This document shows, piece after piece, positions 12,741 to 23,061 of a stretch of 64,000 bases of DNA; within the stretch, counting starts at the first letter, position 1, and the number at the start of each line of letters is the position of its first letter. Origin of the DNA: Chelydra serpentina (taxonomy: Eukaryota > Chordata > Testudines > Chelydridae); assembly GCA_037349315.1 (NCBI GenBank), contig JBAIAC010000004.1, positions 25,671,001-25,735,000 on the forward strand, written 5' to 3'. Both the position numbers and the translations under genes were made by a program. Below the pieces are notes generated by a model. The model saw only the letters and a program-made list of their open reading frames with translations, was not told the DNA's origin and did no database searches.

Positions 12741-13257
12741 TGTGACGGTTTCCCCATAAAACTTTATGGGGAGATGCTTATAAATGTATATATGATGTAA
12801 CTGGAATATGTCTTATGTTACATGTGCCATGTAACATATCTCTGTAAAAGTTATGATCTACTGAATCTATTCCTCCTGTTTGTATGCATGTATCATTGTT
12901 GTAGTTGAAGTTATGAATATTGGTTGCATATTTGCTGGTTTTATACATAGCCTTTGTAAGAGCATGGGATCATGTCTTGCGCAAGGAATGTGCATGTAAA
13001 GAGACCAATCAAAAAACTCTTACACAGACAAAAGGAGCTGCAGACACCAATCCACATCTGAGCTTGGCCAGGAATGTAACTGCACTGGTTACTGAGCGGT
13101 GCATGGACATGTGACTTGCCCATGTGATCCCAAAACTCCAGGGTAACATGATGCTACACAGGGAGTGGGGAGGAACGTCCATCCAAGGGAGAAAATCTAT
13201 TTAAACCCCTGGAAGACCCCTCCATTTTGTCTTCAGCTGGCTAAAAAGTGAGCCTCT
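12741..13257 (+). repeat. Left arm of the fold-back (inverted U3 copy)
   Basis: This arm is the reverse complement of 13656-14172. In the orientation of the gypsy element it is the start of U3, running inward. A TATA-like 'ctatttaaa' lies near 13198 and would direct transcription to the right, into the spacer. Mismatches to the other arm include T/C changes near 12815 and 13205. Confidence 0.85.
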
Positions 13258-13283
13258 ACCCTGTATAAAGCTTATACAGGGTA
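13257..13283. repeat. 27-bp hairpin shared by the LTR family
   Basis: Stem TACCCTGTAT, 7-base loop AAAGCTT, stem ATACAGGGTA. The same 27 bases occur unchanged at 23324-23350 and 27371-27397 in the gypsy LTRs, although surrounding sequence has diverged. The left fold-back arm joins exactly at its edge. Confidence 0.85.
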
Positions 13284-13655
13284 AACTCATAAATAGTTTG
13301 CCTTCTATTTCAAAGATAGAAAGATATGCACAGCTGTTTGCCCCCCCCCCCCCAGGTACTAACACGTACTCCAGGTAACTTAATAAGTAAAAAGTGATTT
13401 TAATAAGTACAGAAAGTAGGATTTAAGTGATTCCAAGTAATAACAGACAGAACAAAGTGAATTACTAAATAAAATAAAATAAAACACGCAAGTCTATGTC
13501 TAATCAAACTCAACACAGATAAAAACCTCACCAGTTCCAGTCCCTTTCTTTCACAGGCTATGGTCTTCCTAGGTCCTGGGTCCAGCAATTGCTCACACCC
13601 CCTATTGTCCATGTCCTTTGTTCCAGACTCTTTCAGGTGTGTCGGTGGGGAGTGG

Positions 13656-14172
13656 AGAGGCTCACTCTTTAGCCAGCTGAAGACAAAATGGAGGGGTCTT
13701 CCAGGGATTTAAATAGATTTTCTCCCCTGGATGGACGTTCCTCCCCACTCCCTGTGTAGCATCATGTTACCCTGGAGTTTTGGGATCACATGGGCAAGTC
13801 ACATGTCCATGCACCTCTCAGTAACCAGTGCAGTTACATTCCTGGCCAAGCTCAGATGTGGATTGGTGTCTGCAGCTCCTTTTGTCTGTGTAAGAGTTTT
13901 TTGATTGGTCTCTTTACATGCACATTCCTTGCGCAAGACATGATCCCATGCTCTTACAAAGGCTATGTATAAAACCAGCAAATATACAACCAATATTCAT
14001 AACTTCAACTACAACAATGATACATGCATACAAACAGGAGGAATAGATTCAGTAGATCATAACTTTTACAGAGATATGTTACATGGCACATGTAGCATAA
14101 GACATATTCCAGTTACATCATATATACATTTATAAGCATCTCCCCATAAAGTTTTATGGGGACACCGTCACA
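13656..14172 (-). repeat. Right arm of the fold-back (U3 copy in native LTR order)
   Basis: It is continuous with the spacer in the order seen in the complete LTRs at 23062 and 27109. On the minus strand it begins TGTGACGGTG, the U3 start, with a TATA-like segment near 13706-13714 directing transcription leftward into the spacer. Confidence 0.85.
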
Positions 14173-14177
14173 GTCAT

Positions 14178-15002
14178 ATTTTGCACTTTACACCTTTAGA
14201 TTATAGGCTCTCGAAGTGCCCCTACAGGTTTAAACCTAGTGACCAAGATTTTTCAAAATGACCAGTGATGTTAATATTCCAGAGCAGATCTTGGCCTCAA
14301 GATGACTGTGCAGTATTGGCTGTTCCTTGATATGAAAGCCACAAGTATTATAGAACAAAGCTAAAATCCATGTGAGAAAGATCACAATTTTAAAGGAACA
14401 TGAGGAGAGTGTTTGTGCCTTTACCATGCCTACCCTAATTACCATGTTTGTCGAGAAAGCAAATTTGACACTCTGTTTGTACACTAACATGGGCTGTGAG
14501 AATGAGATGGTAAATCGAAAAGCCCAGCAGGGCCTGGGAGAGTGTGTGATCTTTAGGAGAACTCAGAAGGGAAGAAAAACTTCAGGCATGTCAAAATTAA
14601 GTCTCAAAACGTACTTCTGTGTCTCCACTGTCAGTTTTTAAATGGGGAGAAGCCAGGTAGCATTTGCAAGACTCATTCCTGACCCAGCAATCTTTATATC
14701 TTACACCTGATTCTATATTAACTGTAATGAAAAGCCAAGCGGTCTCTCTCTATCTCTTCTTGCTTTTATAAAGATGCCTTCTTACCTGGGTATTAGAAAT
14801 AAAAGTAACACATTTTGCTTTGGCTGCACTGACACTAATTATAGAAGAATGCACTGTAATACCCTCTGTGCCTTGGTAACATTTTATCCTTTTTTCCTTT
14901 CGTTTATAAAGTTATTTATTTATTCATTTATTTGTATTAGCCAAAATGGAAGTAGTTTCTAAGTAACGGTACCACTGGAGAACTAAATCACATTACTCAG
15001 GC
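14178..15002. other. Unassigned non-coding sequence
   Basis: No gene or repeat recognised. The longest frame (14372-14641) has no motif. Confidence 0.5.
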
Positions 15003-15195
15003 CTTGATTCTACAGACACTTCAGCACATACTCAAGTGTTTGCAGGACTGGGGCATTATTATTTACTAATTATTTCTATTGTGGTAGCACCTACAATCCC
15101 CAGTCATGGACCAGGACCCCATTGTGCTAAGCACTGTACAAGCACAGAACAAAAAGACAGTCTGTGCCCCGAAGAGCTTACAGCATAATTCTCCC
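15003..15195 (+). repeat. Palindromic fragment followed by SINE-like relic
   Basis: Bases 15003-15053 ('cttgattctacagacacttc' to 'gtttgcaggactggggc') are one arm of the palindromic family. From 15056 the blocks 'gtggtagcacctacaatccc', 'ccaggaccccattgtgctaa', 'tgtacaagcacagaac' and 'gaagagcttacag' match the relic at 8950. After it, 15196-16065 holds nothing I recognise. Confidence 0.5.
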
Positions 15196-16073
15196 AATAC
15201 CATAAACCTATTCATACAGCCTGGGCAGAGAGTAGAAACCCTAACAAAGATCCAGCACGGAGAGGGTTAATTCCCTGCTTCCTGCATCCAAATGGCTGGA
15301 AAAGATTGAGCTCATAACTCAGTTCTGACTGAGGACCGAACAGGAGAAGAGTCTCAATTGGAGAACTTCACCCCACTACTTTCTGGTAGAGAGAGAAACG
15401 GATTAGCACTGGATAAATTGAGGCTCCCAATCCTGCAAACATGCTTCAAGATAAAGAACTGGGACACTTTTGTGGTGATATCTTTAGGGTCGTGAGCTAC
15501 TTGTAAAAATAAAGCTACTTATAAAAAAGCTACTGATAAAAATACAGGGTGTTGTTAATACTGCCAACTTGTGACTCAACAGCAGCATGGTCTTGTTTCT
15601 CAAAGAGGAAGACATTTTTCCAAGGACACAGTGTTCTGAATGACTTGCTTCAGGAAACACAGAACAAGTGTCACTAATGTTCACTTTAAGCTAAAGAACA
15701 GCTTTGACCTGGCATATGTTCATTGGACTATTCTCTTCCCTCCCCATGTTGCCCATCGCACTGAACACTTATTGCCCCGGACTGTTTGTTCCTGGTAAAG
15801 AAAGGACAAGCTCTACTCAGGGCAGCAATGTATCCTGAACAGACAGCTTTTAGCTGTAAAGAAAATACAAAAACGTTTTGACTGCAGAAATGAAGAGCCA
15901 GGAAATGTCATATGTCTCCAAAGGAGTTCCTGGGACACCATATGTAGCACCACAACTGTCTAACAAGGACCTACGGTCTTCTTCAATTAAACACACGACA
16001 GCCTTTGTGGGATTGGAGTCTAATTCAAGAACCTTTGAGAATGCTGTCTTCTGACTGAGGTTGAAATTCTGGC

Positions 16074-16221
16074 TAGGGTGACCAGATGCGAGGACCCGAA
16101 AAGACTTATCCCCGCCCACCGGACTTGTTGAGCAAAAAAAAGCCTCTCCCGCCGCCGGACTTGTTGAGCAAAAAAATAAAAAATAAAACCTCTCCCGCCG
16201 TCAGGACGTCTAGTCACTCTA
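16074..16221. mobile_element. hAT-type MITE with 8-bp target duplication
   Basis: Ends are TAGGGTGACCAGA and an imperfect inverted copy, TCTAGTCACTCTA. Flanking 8-mers are identical: ATTCTGGC at 16066-16073 and 16222-16229. An internal block around 'ccggacttgttgagcaaaa' is tandemly repeated about twice, with the second copy near 16157. There is no coding capacity. Confidence 0.8.
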
Positions 16222-16359
16222 ATTCTGGCCTTAGCAGCTGGGAGGGTGCTTCCTATGCACTAGCCTGAGCTTCCTCCACTAAACAAAGGAAAGTGTTCAC
16301 AACTTCCTTTTTCTGTTCTAGCTGCAGGGTGTGGGGGGGGGGAAGAAGAGGGGAGGGAG

Positions 16360-16770
16360 AGTTTTTTATTATTTGAATTACAGTAGTGCCTGGAGGCCCC
16401 AACCAAGATCAGGATCCCTTTGTGCTGGAGACCAGACAAACGCATAATAATAGACTGTTCCTGCCACACAGCAATAGACAAGACAGAGAAAGGTTGGGAG
16501 GGAAATTAGAGGCACCGAGAGGTGAAGTGACTTGCCAAAGAACACACCGCAGGCTACTTGCAGCTAGGGTGACCAGATGTCCCAATTTTATAGGGACAGT
16601 CCCGATTTTGAGGTCTTTTTCTTATAAAGGCTCCTATTACCCCCCACCCCCTGTCCCGATTTTTCACATTTGCTGTCTGGTCACCCTACTTGCAGCACTG
16701 GAAAGAGAGCCTAACTCTCCTGATTCCCAGACCAGTGCCCTACCGCCAGACCACATACCGCCCATTTTGC
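16360..16770 (+). repeat. SINE/L2-like relic split by a MITE
   Basis: Bases 16368-16556 follow the 'cagtagtgcctggaggcccc' order of the 8950 family. They continue with 'gaggtgaagtgacttgccaa', typical of MIR/L2 3' regions. The relic resumes after the inserted MITE at 16697 with 'agagagcctaactctcctga' and 'ccagaccacat'. Confidence 0.6.
16565..16688. mobile_element. hAT-type MITE (124 bp) with perfect ends and target duplication
   Basis: Terminal inverted repeats are TAGGGTGACCAG and CTGGTCACCCTA, perfect over 12 bp. Flanking 8-mers CTTGCAGC at 16557-16564 and 16689-16696 are identical. The interior pairs partly, with 'gtcccaattttatagggac' on one side and 'ctgtcccgattttt' on the other. It shares its end sequence with the MITE at 16074, so the same transposase probably moved both. 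Confidence 0.85.
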
Positions 16771-16799
16771 CATTAAGAACACACCCCAACAGCTAAAAA

Positions 16800-16905
16800 T
16801 AAAGAATCCTAGACTTCAAGGTCAGAAGGGACCACGATGATCATCTAGTCTGACCTCCTGCACAACGCAGGAGCCAGAATTTCATCCACCCACTCCTGTA
16901 ATAAG
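16800..16905 (-). repeat. CR1 3' end fragment
   Basis: On the minus strand this reads as a CR1 3' tail: 'ggaggtcagactagatgatc' and 'gtcccttctgaccttgaagt' in decayed form. It is related to the tails at 33302/35134 and 37965. No reading frame is included. Confidence 0.65.
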
Positions 16906-16909
16906 GAGT

Positions 16910-17236
16910 CTGAGGCTATGTCTCCACTTTGAGCTGAGAGTGTGATTCCCAGCTCGCATAGATATACTCATATGAGCCCTCATCGAGCTAGCGAGCTAAA
17001 AATCGCCAGGGTAGCATGGGCAGCAGCAAGAGGTAGGAGGGGCTAGCTGTGCTGAGTACATACCCAAGGGGTTCAGGCAGGTTTGTACTTGGCACGGCTA
17101 GCCACCACACACCGCTGCCCATGATCTCCCAGCTACACTATTACTTTTAGCATGCTAACTAAATGACAGCTAGTGCACATTTGTCTGCACAATCTGGGAG
17201 TCACACACCCCCAGCTCCAAGTGGAGCCACTCCCTC
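16910..17236. repeat. Palindromic MITE-like repeat (~330 bp)
   Basis: It starts 'gtctgaggctatgtctccac' and ends 'gtggagccactccctcag'. The reverse complement of the end aligns with the start, and inner pairs such as 'gagtgtgattcccagctc' against 'ctgggagtcacacacccc' support long inverted arms. No clean target duplication was found. Confidence 0.6.
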
Positions 17237-17875
17237 AGAGTAATTGCATGGGACAATAACAGAAGGAGGAGAAAGGGAGAGAGAAAGATAGTGGGAAGAA
17301 AGCTTGGGTGATTGAAGAAAGGTCGATAATGATTTTAAAAAATAAGTTAAAAATGTAATCCAGGTATCAAGGCAATGAGTGAATGGGGTGGTTGGAGAAT
17401 TAGGGTAAATAATAAATTAGGGACAGATTCTGTAACTGTACAAGTAAAATGAATGGGGCAGCTGATAGAGCAATGAACCCCTCAACAGGAAAATATGGCC
17501 CTTAGCCTATAAATAATAGAGATAATGTGTATGGCTAGATTAGGTCTAGGAGTGCAGCATGCTCTGACCACTGCCTTTCCACTCCCAACACGTCCCCTCC
17601 ACCAGCCAGAAATTCCCCTCACAAAAGGGGAAACTTCAACTGCCCACTTAGGACACAATGTTAGCAGGGCTAAGAATTTGACCCTCAGTCTTTAACCTAC
17701 ATTTTGATAGACTCATATGAAACATCAGCCCTACCATCCTACATTAACAAGTCTTCCTACCTGCCACATCACTGTAGAGACTCAATGAACATTTTATAAC
17801 CAAAACAATGCACAGTGAGAAAGAAATTAAAATAGTCTTTAGGACAGATACATTTTCCAGAACTTATGGGACAAT
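17237..17875. other. Unassigned non-coding sequence
   Basis: Purine-rich at its start, otherwise featureless. No gene recognised. Confidence 0.5.
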
Positions 17876-19676
17876 CACAGAATCATAGAATCATAGAATA
17901 TCAGGGTTGGAAGGGACCTCAGGAGATCATCTAGTCCAACCCCCTGCTCAAAGCAGGACCAACACCAACTAAATCATCACAGTCAGAGCTTTGTCAAGCC
18001 TGACCTTAAAAATCTCTAAGGAAGGAGATTCCACCTCCTCCCTAGGTAGCCCATTCCAGTGCTTCACCACCCTCCTAATGAAAAAGTTTTTCCTAATATC
18101 CAACCTAAACCTTCCCCACTGCAACTTGAGACCATTACTCCTTCTTCTGTCATCTGCTACCACTGAGAATAGTCTAGATCCATCCTCTTTGGAACCCCCT
18201 TTTAGGTAGTTGAAAGCAGCTATCAAATCCCCCCTCATTCTTCTCTTCTGCAGACTAAATAATTCCAGTTCCCTCAGCCACGCCTCATAAATCATGTGCT
18301 CCAGCCCCCTAAACATTTTTGTTGCCCTCCACTGAACTCTTTCCAATTTATCCACATCCTTCTTGTAGTATGGAGCCCCAAACTGGACACAGTACTCCAG
18401 ATGCGGCCTCACCAATGCCGAATAGAGGGGAATGATCATGTCCCCCGATCTGCAGGCAATGCTCCCACTTATACAGCTCAAAATGCTGTTAGCCTTTTTG
18501 GCAACAAGGGCACACTGTTAACTCATATCCAGCTTCTCATCCACTGTAACGCCTAGGTCCTTTTCTGTAGAACTGCTGCCTAGCCACTAGGTCCCTAGTC
18601 TGTAGCAGTGCATGGGATTCTTCCGTTCTAAGTGCAGGACTCTGCACTTGTCCTTGCTGAACCTCATCAGATTTCTTTTGGCCCAATCCTCTAATTTGTC
18701 TAGGTCCCTCTGTATTCTATCCCTACCCTCCAGCGTATCTACAACTCCTCCCAGTTTAGTGTCATCTGCAAACTTGCTAAGGGTGCAATCCATGCCATCC
18801 TCCAGATCATTAATGAAGCTCTTGAACAAAACTGGCCCCAGGACCGAACCTTGGGGCACTCTGCTTGATACCAGCTGGCAACTAGACATGGAGCCATTGA
18901 TCACTACTCATTGAGCCCGACGATCTAGCCAGCTTTCTATCCGCCTTATAGTCCGTTCATCCAGCCCATACTTCTTTAACTTGCTGGCAAGAATACTGTG
19001 GGAGATCATATCAAAAACTTTGCTAAAGCCAAGGAATAACATGTCCATTGCTTTCCCCTCATCCACAGAGCCAGTTATCTCATCATAGAAGGCAATTAGG
19101 TTAGTCAGGCATGACTTGCCCTTGGTGAATCCATGCTGACTGTTCCTGATCACTTTCCTCTCCTCAAAGTGCTTCAAAATGGATTCCTTGAGGACCTGTT
19201 CCATGATTTTTCCAGGGACTGAGGTGAGGCTGACTGACCTGTAGTTCCCCGGATCCTCCTTCTTCCCTTTTTTAAAGATGGACACTACATTAGCCTTTTT
19301 CCAGTCATCCGGGACCTCCCCCGGTCACCATGAGTTTTCAAAGATAATGGCCAATGGCTCTGCAATCACATCCGCCAACTCCTTTAGCACCCTCAGATGC
19401 AGTGCATCCAGCCCCATGGACTGGTGCTCGTCCAGCTTTTCTAAATAGTCCTGAACCACTTCTTCTCCACAGAGGGCTGGTCACCTCCTCCCCATACTGT
19501 GCTGCCCAGTGCAGTAGTCTGGAAGCTGACCTTGTTCGTGAAGACAGAGGCAAAAAAAAGCATTGAGTACGTTAGCTTTTTTCCACAGCCTCTGTCACTA
19601 GGTTGCCTCCCCCATTCAGTAAGGGGCCCACACTTTCTCTGACTTTCTTCTTGTTGCTAACATACCTGCAGCATAA
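17876..19676 (-). mobile_element. CR1 LINE, 5'-truncated (copy A)
   Basis: At the left edge the tail reads 'cagaatcatagaatcataga', the complement of the ATTCTATG repeat that ends CR1 elements, so the element runs right to left. It contains the C-terminal half of ORF2 plus the short 3' region. The right edge near 19676 is where CR1 similarity stops ('aacatacctgcag'), a usual 5' truncation. It is the same subfamily as the plus-strand copy at 33396. Confidence 0.9.
17969..19600 (-). pseudogene. CR1 ORF2 reverse transcriptase remnant
   Basis: Three open pieces cover one protein: 19285-18908, 18904-18587 and 18481-17969. Motifs in order are KKGKKEDPGNYRSVSLTS, QHGFTKGKSCLTNL, a motif A region reading [31 protein letters not shown], and the C-terminal [20 protein letters not shown] region. 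In motif A the catalytic Asp, kept as LFLDF in the 33.4-kb copy, is Gly, so the enzyme is dead. Frameshifts and stops separate the pieces. CR1 reverse transcriptase copies its RNA into nicked DNA; this copy cannot. Confidence 0.9.
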
Positions 19677-21305
19677 CACTCCAGAATCTCTCCCAGCAAA
19701 CACTTTTAAAGCTGGAAGTTGAGCAGCATAATTACACTGCACTATATTATTTTAGAAGCAGACCAGTCAAAATGAGAATTTAGTTAATACAATCTTTAAG
19801 TATCATTTACAGTTTCAGCAATGCACTGGCTCGGGACACTCTTCTTTTAATACCGACTCCAATATTTATTTTTAACAAAAGGGCCCCACAACAAAACAGT
19901 TCATTTCTTTGATTTAAAACATCTTGCAAGAAGTTGGGTTTTTTCTATCCAAACTCTAGAATCCTCTTTAGTCCTTCTAGCAATTGGAGACTGCAACAGA
20001 TCTTTCTATATCTTCTGAAGGGAAAACAGAAAGAAATACGACAATTAACAAAAACACACGACCTCCTCTAAATTTAGACCATCTCACTATTTTCTCACCC
20101 AGAGACTTCTATTTCTCACCTGTTAAATTACACTGCCTGGGAGCACAGCCAAGGAACAACTGCTGGCATTGTCACCCTCAGCAAGAAGCAATATTTCAGA
20201 TATTTTGAGAATGTTCCCATAGCTCTTCCAGTTCTGATGGGGAAAATAACTTGGAAGCAATTAAAGAGATGACACCAATTAATTGGCATTCCAACCCACT
20301 TCTTTGTCTTTTGGGAATGGCTCAATCTAATAACTGTGAAGTTAAAATCGAGTACGAATTATTTTGGATACTCAACACTTTGTGCAAGAAAACGTCTTGC
20401 CAGCACATGGAAATCTGAAAACTCTCCAAAAGCAAATGCTCTCCACAAAGTCACCTGCTGTTTCCTGATGGAAGAGAGAAGTTACATGCCAGACAAAAAG
20501 GGTTGTTTTCGATATTCTAAAATATGAAATTAATTCTCTAAATGCAATGGAAAAAAACTAGGCTAACTAAAATATTTGTCATTACAGACTGCCTGTAGAG
20601 TAAAACAAAAAGGCCTGGTGGCATAAAGAGACCTTAAATGGGGTTTAAATGGCCCATGCAGAATACCTTCCTCATCGAGGAGTTCTCCAGCCAGCATAGA
20701 AACAGCAACATGGCTCTCCACTGGCCTCACCCCATCTCCCAGCCATAGAGGGTGTGACTCCTTCACAGTGTGCTCTGGGTATTCTGTGACAGCATAATGG
20801 CCCTTACTGAGCTGAATCGAGTAACCAAAAAGCAGTACCTGAAGCTGTGAGGATGACCTGAGGTTTGAGGTGGCTTAAGGTGCTGAGTGGTTTGGTTTGG
20901 TTTGGTTCGGTTCGGGTTTTGCATATTTTATTTGAAATGCCAAATTTATTTGAAAAGTTTTCAAATAACAGTTGAAGAATTAAGCTCTCAAATGGCAACA
21001 GATTAGATGAGTTCAAACTGAAGTTAAGGTTAAGTTCAGCCTAACTCGAGACTCCTTAAAATATGATTTCTCTCTACATCAATGTTTGGCAAATAAGACA
21101 CTGAACTATGAGTACAACTTTACATACAATAGTGCATTTTGGCTTGTCTATATGGAGAGTTGGTGCATGGCAAGCTGGGGTGTAAATACAGAGCACTCCA
21201 GCCTACAGCAGTAGCTCAAAGAGCATTACTGAACTTCTTGTGCACAGTAGCAGGGTCCACCCAGCTGGTTAGTGTGTGGCAGGCTAAAGGACTGTAGATT
21301 TCAAC
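19677..21305. other. Unassigned sequence, weak palindromic repeat at its end
   Basis: No gene recognised. From 21141 ('ggcttgtctatatggagagt') to about 21297 the sequence resembles one end of a palindromic MITE, but the second arm is too decayed to pair. A 'ggtttggtttggttcggttc' low-complexity tract lies near 20893. Confidence 0.45.
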
Positions 21306-21419
21306 TAGGGTTGCCAATTTTGGTTGGATGTATTCCTGGAGGTTTCATCCCATGACAATCTTTAATTAAAGATTAATTCCTGGAGACTCTGGGACAATCC
21401 TGGAGGGTTGGCAACCCTA
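21306..21419. mobile_element. MITE (114 bp) with inverted ends
   Basis: Ends are TAGGGTTGCCAA and TTGGCAACCCTA, perfect over 12 bp. Flanking 8-mers ATTTCAAC (21298-21305) and ATTTGAAC (21420-21427) differ at one base, fitting a slightly decayed 8-bp target duplication of hAT type. 'tttaattaaagattaattcc' fills the centre. Confidence 0.75.
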
Positions 21420-21427
21420 ATTTGAAC

Positions 21428-23025
21428 CCCAACATGTCACCCACTAGACATGCCCTTAGGCTAGTGTTTTCAAGAGGGGGCCTGAGTGAGTTAAGCACTC
21501 AGCTTTTAATGTGAGTTGAGCATCTAACTTATTTAGGATTTGACCCATTCAATAGCAAAACTCCCATTGAATTCAAATGTCCTGGATCAGGGCCTTCGGC
21601 CCCTTTGGAAATCTCAAGGTTAACACATTTACCATGCTCTGCTGCCATGTAATGCACATCCTGCATTAAACTTCTAATTGGAAAAGCAATCCTTTCCCAC
21701 TCACAACAGTGTATTACAATATCACACAAGGTGTGTTTACTAAACATACAGTGCATAACCTGGCATACTGGTGTTGGTTAGGAAATTATGGAAAATAAAG
21801 TAATCTTTTCAAATGTATTATTTTAAATGTAGAAATCTGTATGACTATGTACTATGACTTATATTAACATCCTGTGGACATCATTCTATTTTGTTTTTCC
21901 TTTTGGTTTCCCAGGCTGCTTGCAAAAGGCTTTCAGTTGTGTGAAGAAAGGAGAAGCCTGTGGTATCTGAAATGTCTGATGTGTTTCTTATCAGTCTGAG
22001 TAGAATAGCTCTTGCTTATAATTCCACTGAGAATGATGTCGTTTCATTTTTAAACACAGTCTTAGATATCCACTTGCAAACGGCTCTGGATCAAGGAACT
22101 TACAGACCCAGCTGCCTTGTAAAGATTGTGTTGTTGAAGATAAATACTCAAGAACGTTGTAAACAAGTTTCAGATATAACATAAATGTATTGCAAGAACC
22201 TTGGGTGAAGTCCTGGCTGCGTTAAAGTTAATGGGAGTTTTGCTAGTTTGTCATTGACTTCATTTTGGCCCGGATGTTCCTCTACTTGGTTTGTTTTAAT
22301 GCAGTAGAGTAAGAAACGTTAGTCCTCCTACTCTTGCAAACAAGTGCCATGAGACATTAAGATCTAGGTCAAGCCCCCAGTTTAAATGTTTCACACAAAA
22401 GACAGCACTGTACCCCCAATATCATACTGCAGGGACTGAGAAGGAAAAGTGCTACTTCCTGCAACATGCTGAGTTGAGTGAAGGCATTCAGGGACTAGGC
22501 TGAACACTGTTTAACTTGTGAAATAGGGTGAGATCACAGCCTGAAGTAATAAGCTACATTTGCAAGGTTTATTAAGCTTGGCTTGGCTGGAAGGCATTCT
22601 TTGCATAGTTTAGAGGGATGATTATTTTTTCAGGGGTCCGTAAAGTCAGTGAATGTCACATCTCAGGGGATATTTTTCTCTTCTTGAGAACTGTGGGTAT
22701 ACATTTACTGAACAATACATCCCATAAAGTTCTGCAAGAAGCAGTTCTAACATATTCCTGTATGCACACTCCTTAAGGCCCTGATTCAGCGAAGCACTTC
22801 AGTATGAGCTATACGGAGAGAGGTCATTCCATTTTGCAGAGGATTTCAATATTATGAAATATTATTTCAATCCAATTCAGAATGAAAACCAAAAACTTCT
22901 GAATTCAGTGCACCAGGGAAAGCTCCAGGGTCCCTAACTCAAAGATAGTCCACCTGTCCTGGAGCAACGGACTTTTGAAGCCTTAGGGTTCATGACTCTG
23001 GAGGTATCTGCCTGGTGGGCTGCCT
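21428..23025. other. Unassigned non-coding sequence
   Basis: No recognised gene. A short fragment 'aaggccctgattcagcgaag' near 22777 resembles one end of the palindromic family. The two opposite-strand frames at 21960-22184 lack motifs. Confidence 0.5.
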
Positions 23026-23061
23026 CATAAGAACGGCCATACTGGATCAGACCAAAGGTCC
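23026..23061 (-). mobile_element. 3' terminal piece of CR1 copy B
   Basis: Reads 'cataagaacggccatactgg' and ends in GGTCC, which is repeated at 28239-28243 on the far side of the gypsy insertion. The CR1 continues there with 'ggtccatctagctcagtgtc'. The two pieces are one CR1 split by the gypsy element. Confidence 0.8.

Larger units (their letters stand above)
12741..14172. mobile_element. LTR-derived fold-back (hairpin) element with target duplication
   Basis: The unit starts TGTGACGG and ends CCGTCACA. It is flanked by the direct repeat GTCAT (12736-12740 and 14173-14177), a 5-bp target duplication as made by LTR-element integrase. Bases 13257-14172 match, with divergence, the 3'-ward part of the gypsy LTR at 23324-24191. 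The other part of that LTR is absent and replaced by an inverted copy of the same end. The result is two 517-bp arms around a 398-bp spacer. By eye I count about seven mismatches between the arms (near 98.6% identity). Because the duplication flanks the whole unit, it appears to have inserted as a preformed palindrome rather than rearranging in place. No protein gene is inside; matching 60-codon frames in the arms are a product of the symmetry. Confidence 0.85.

Noticed and set aside
12941..13123. Two identical 60-codon frames, here and at 13790-13972 on the other strand
   Set aside because: They are mirror images caused by the fold-back arms, in LTR sequence without coding signal.
16386..16796. 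136-codon plus-strand frame
   Set aside because: Crosses a SINE relic and an inserted MITE with its own target duplication, so it cannot be an old gene.
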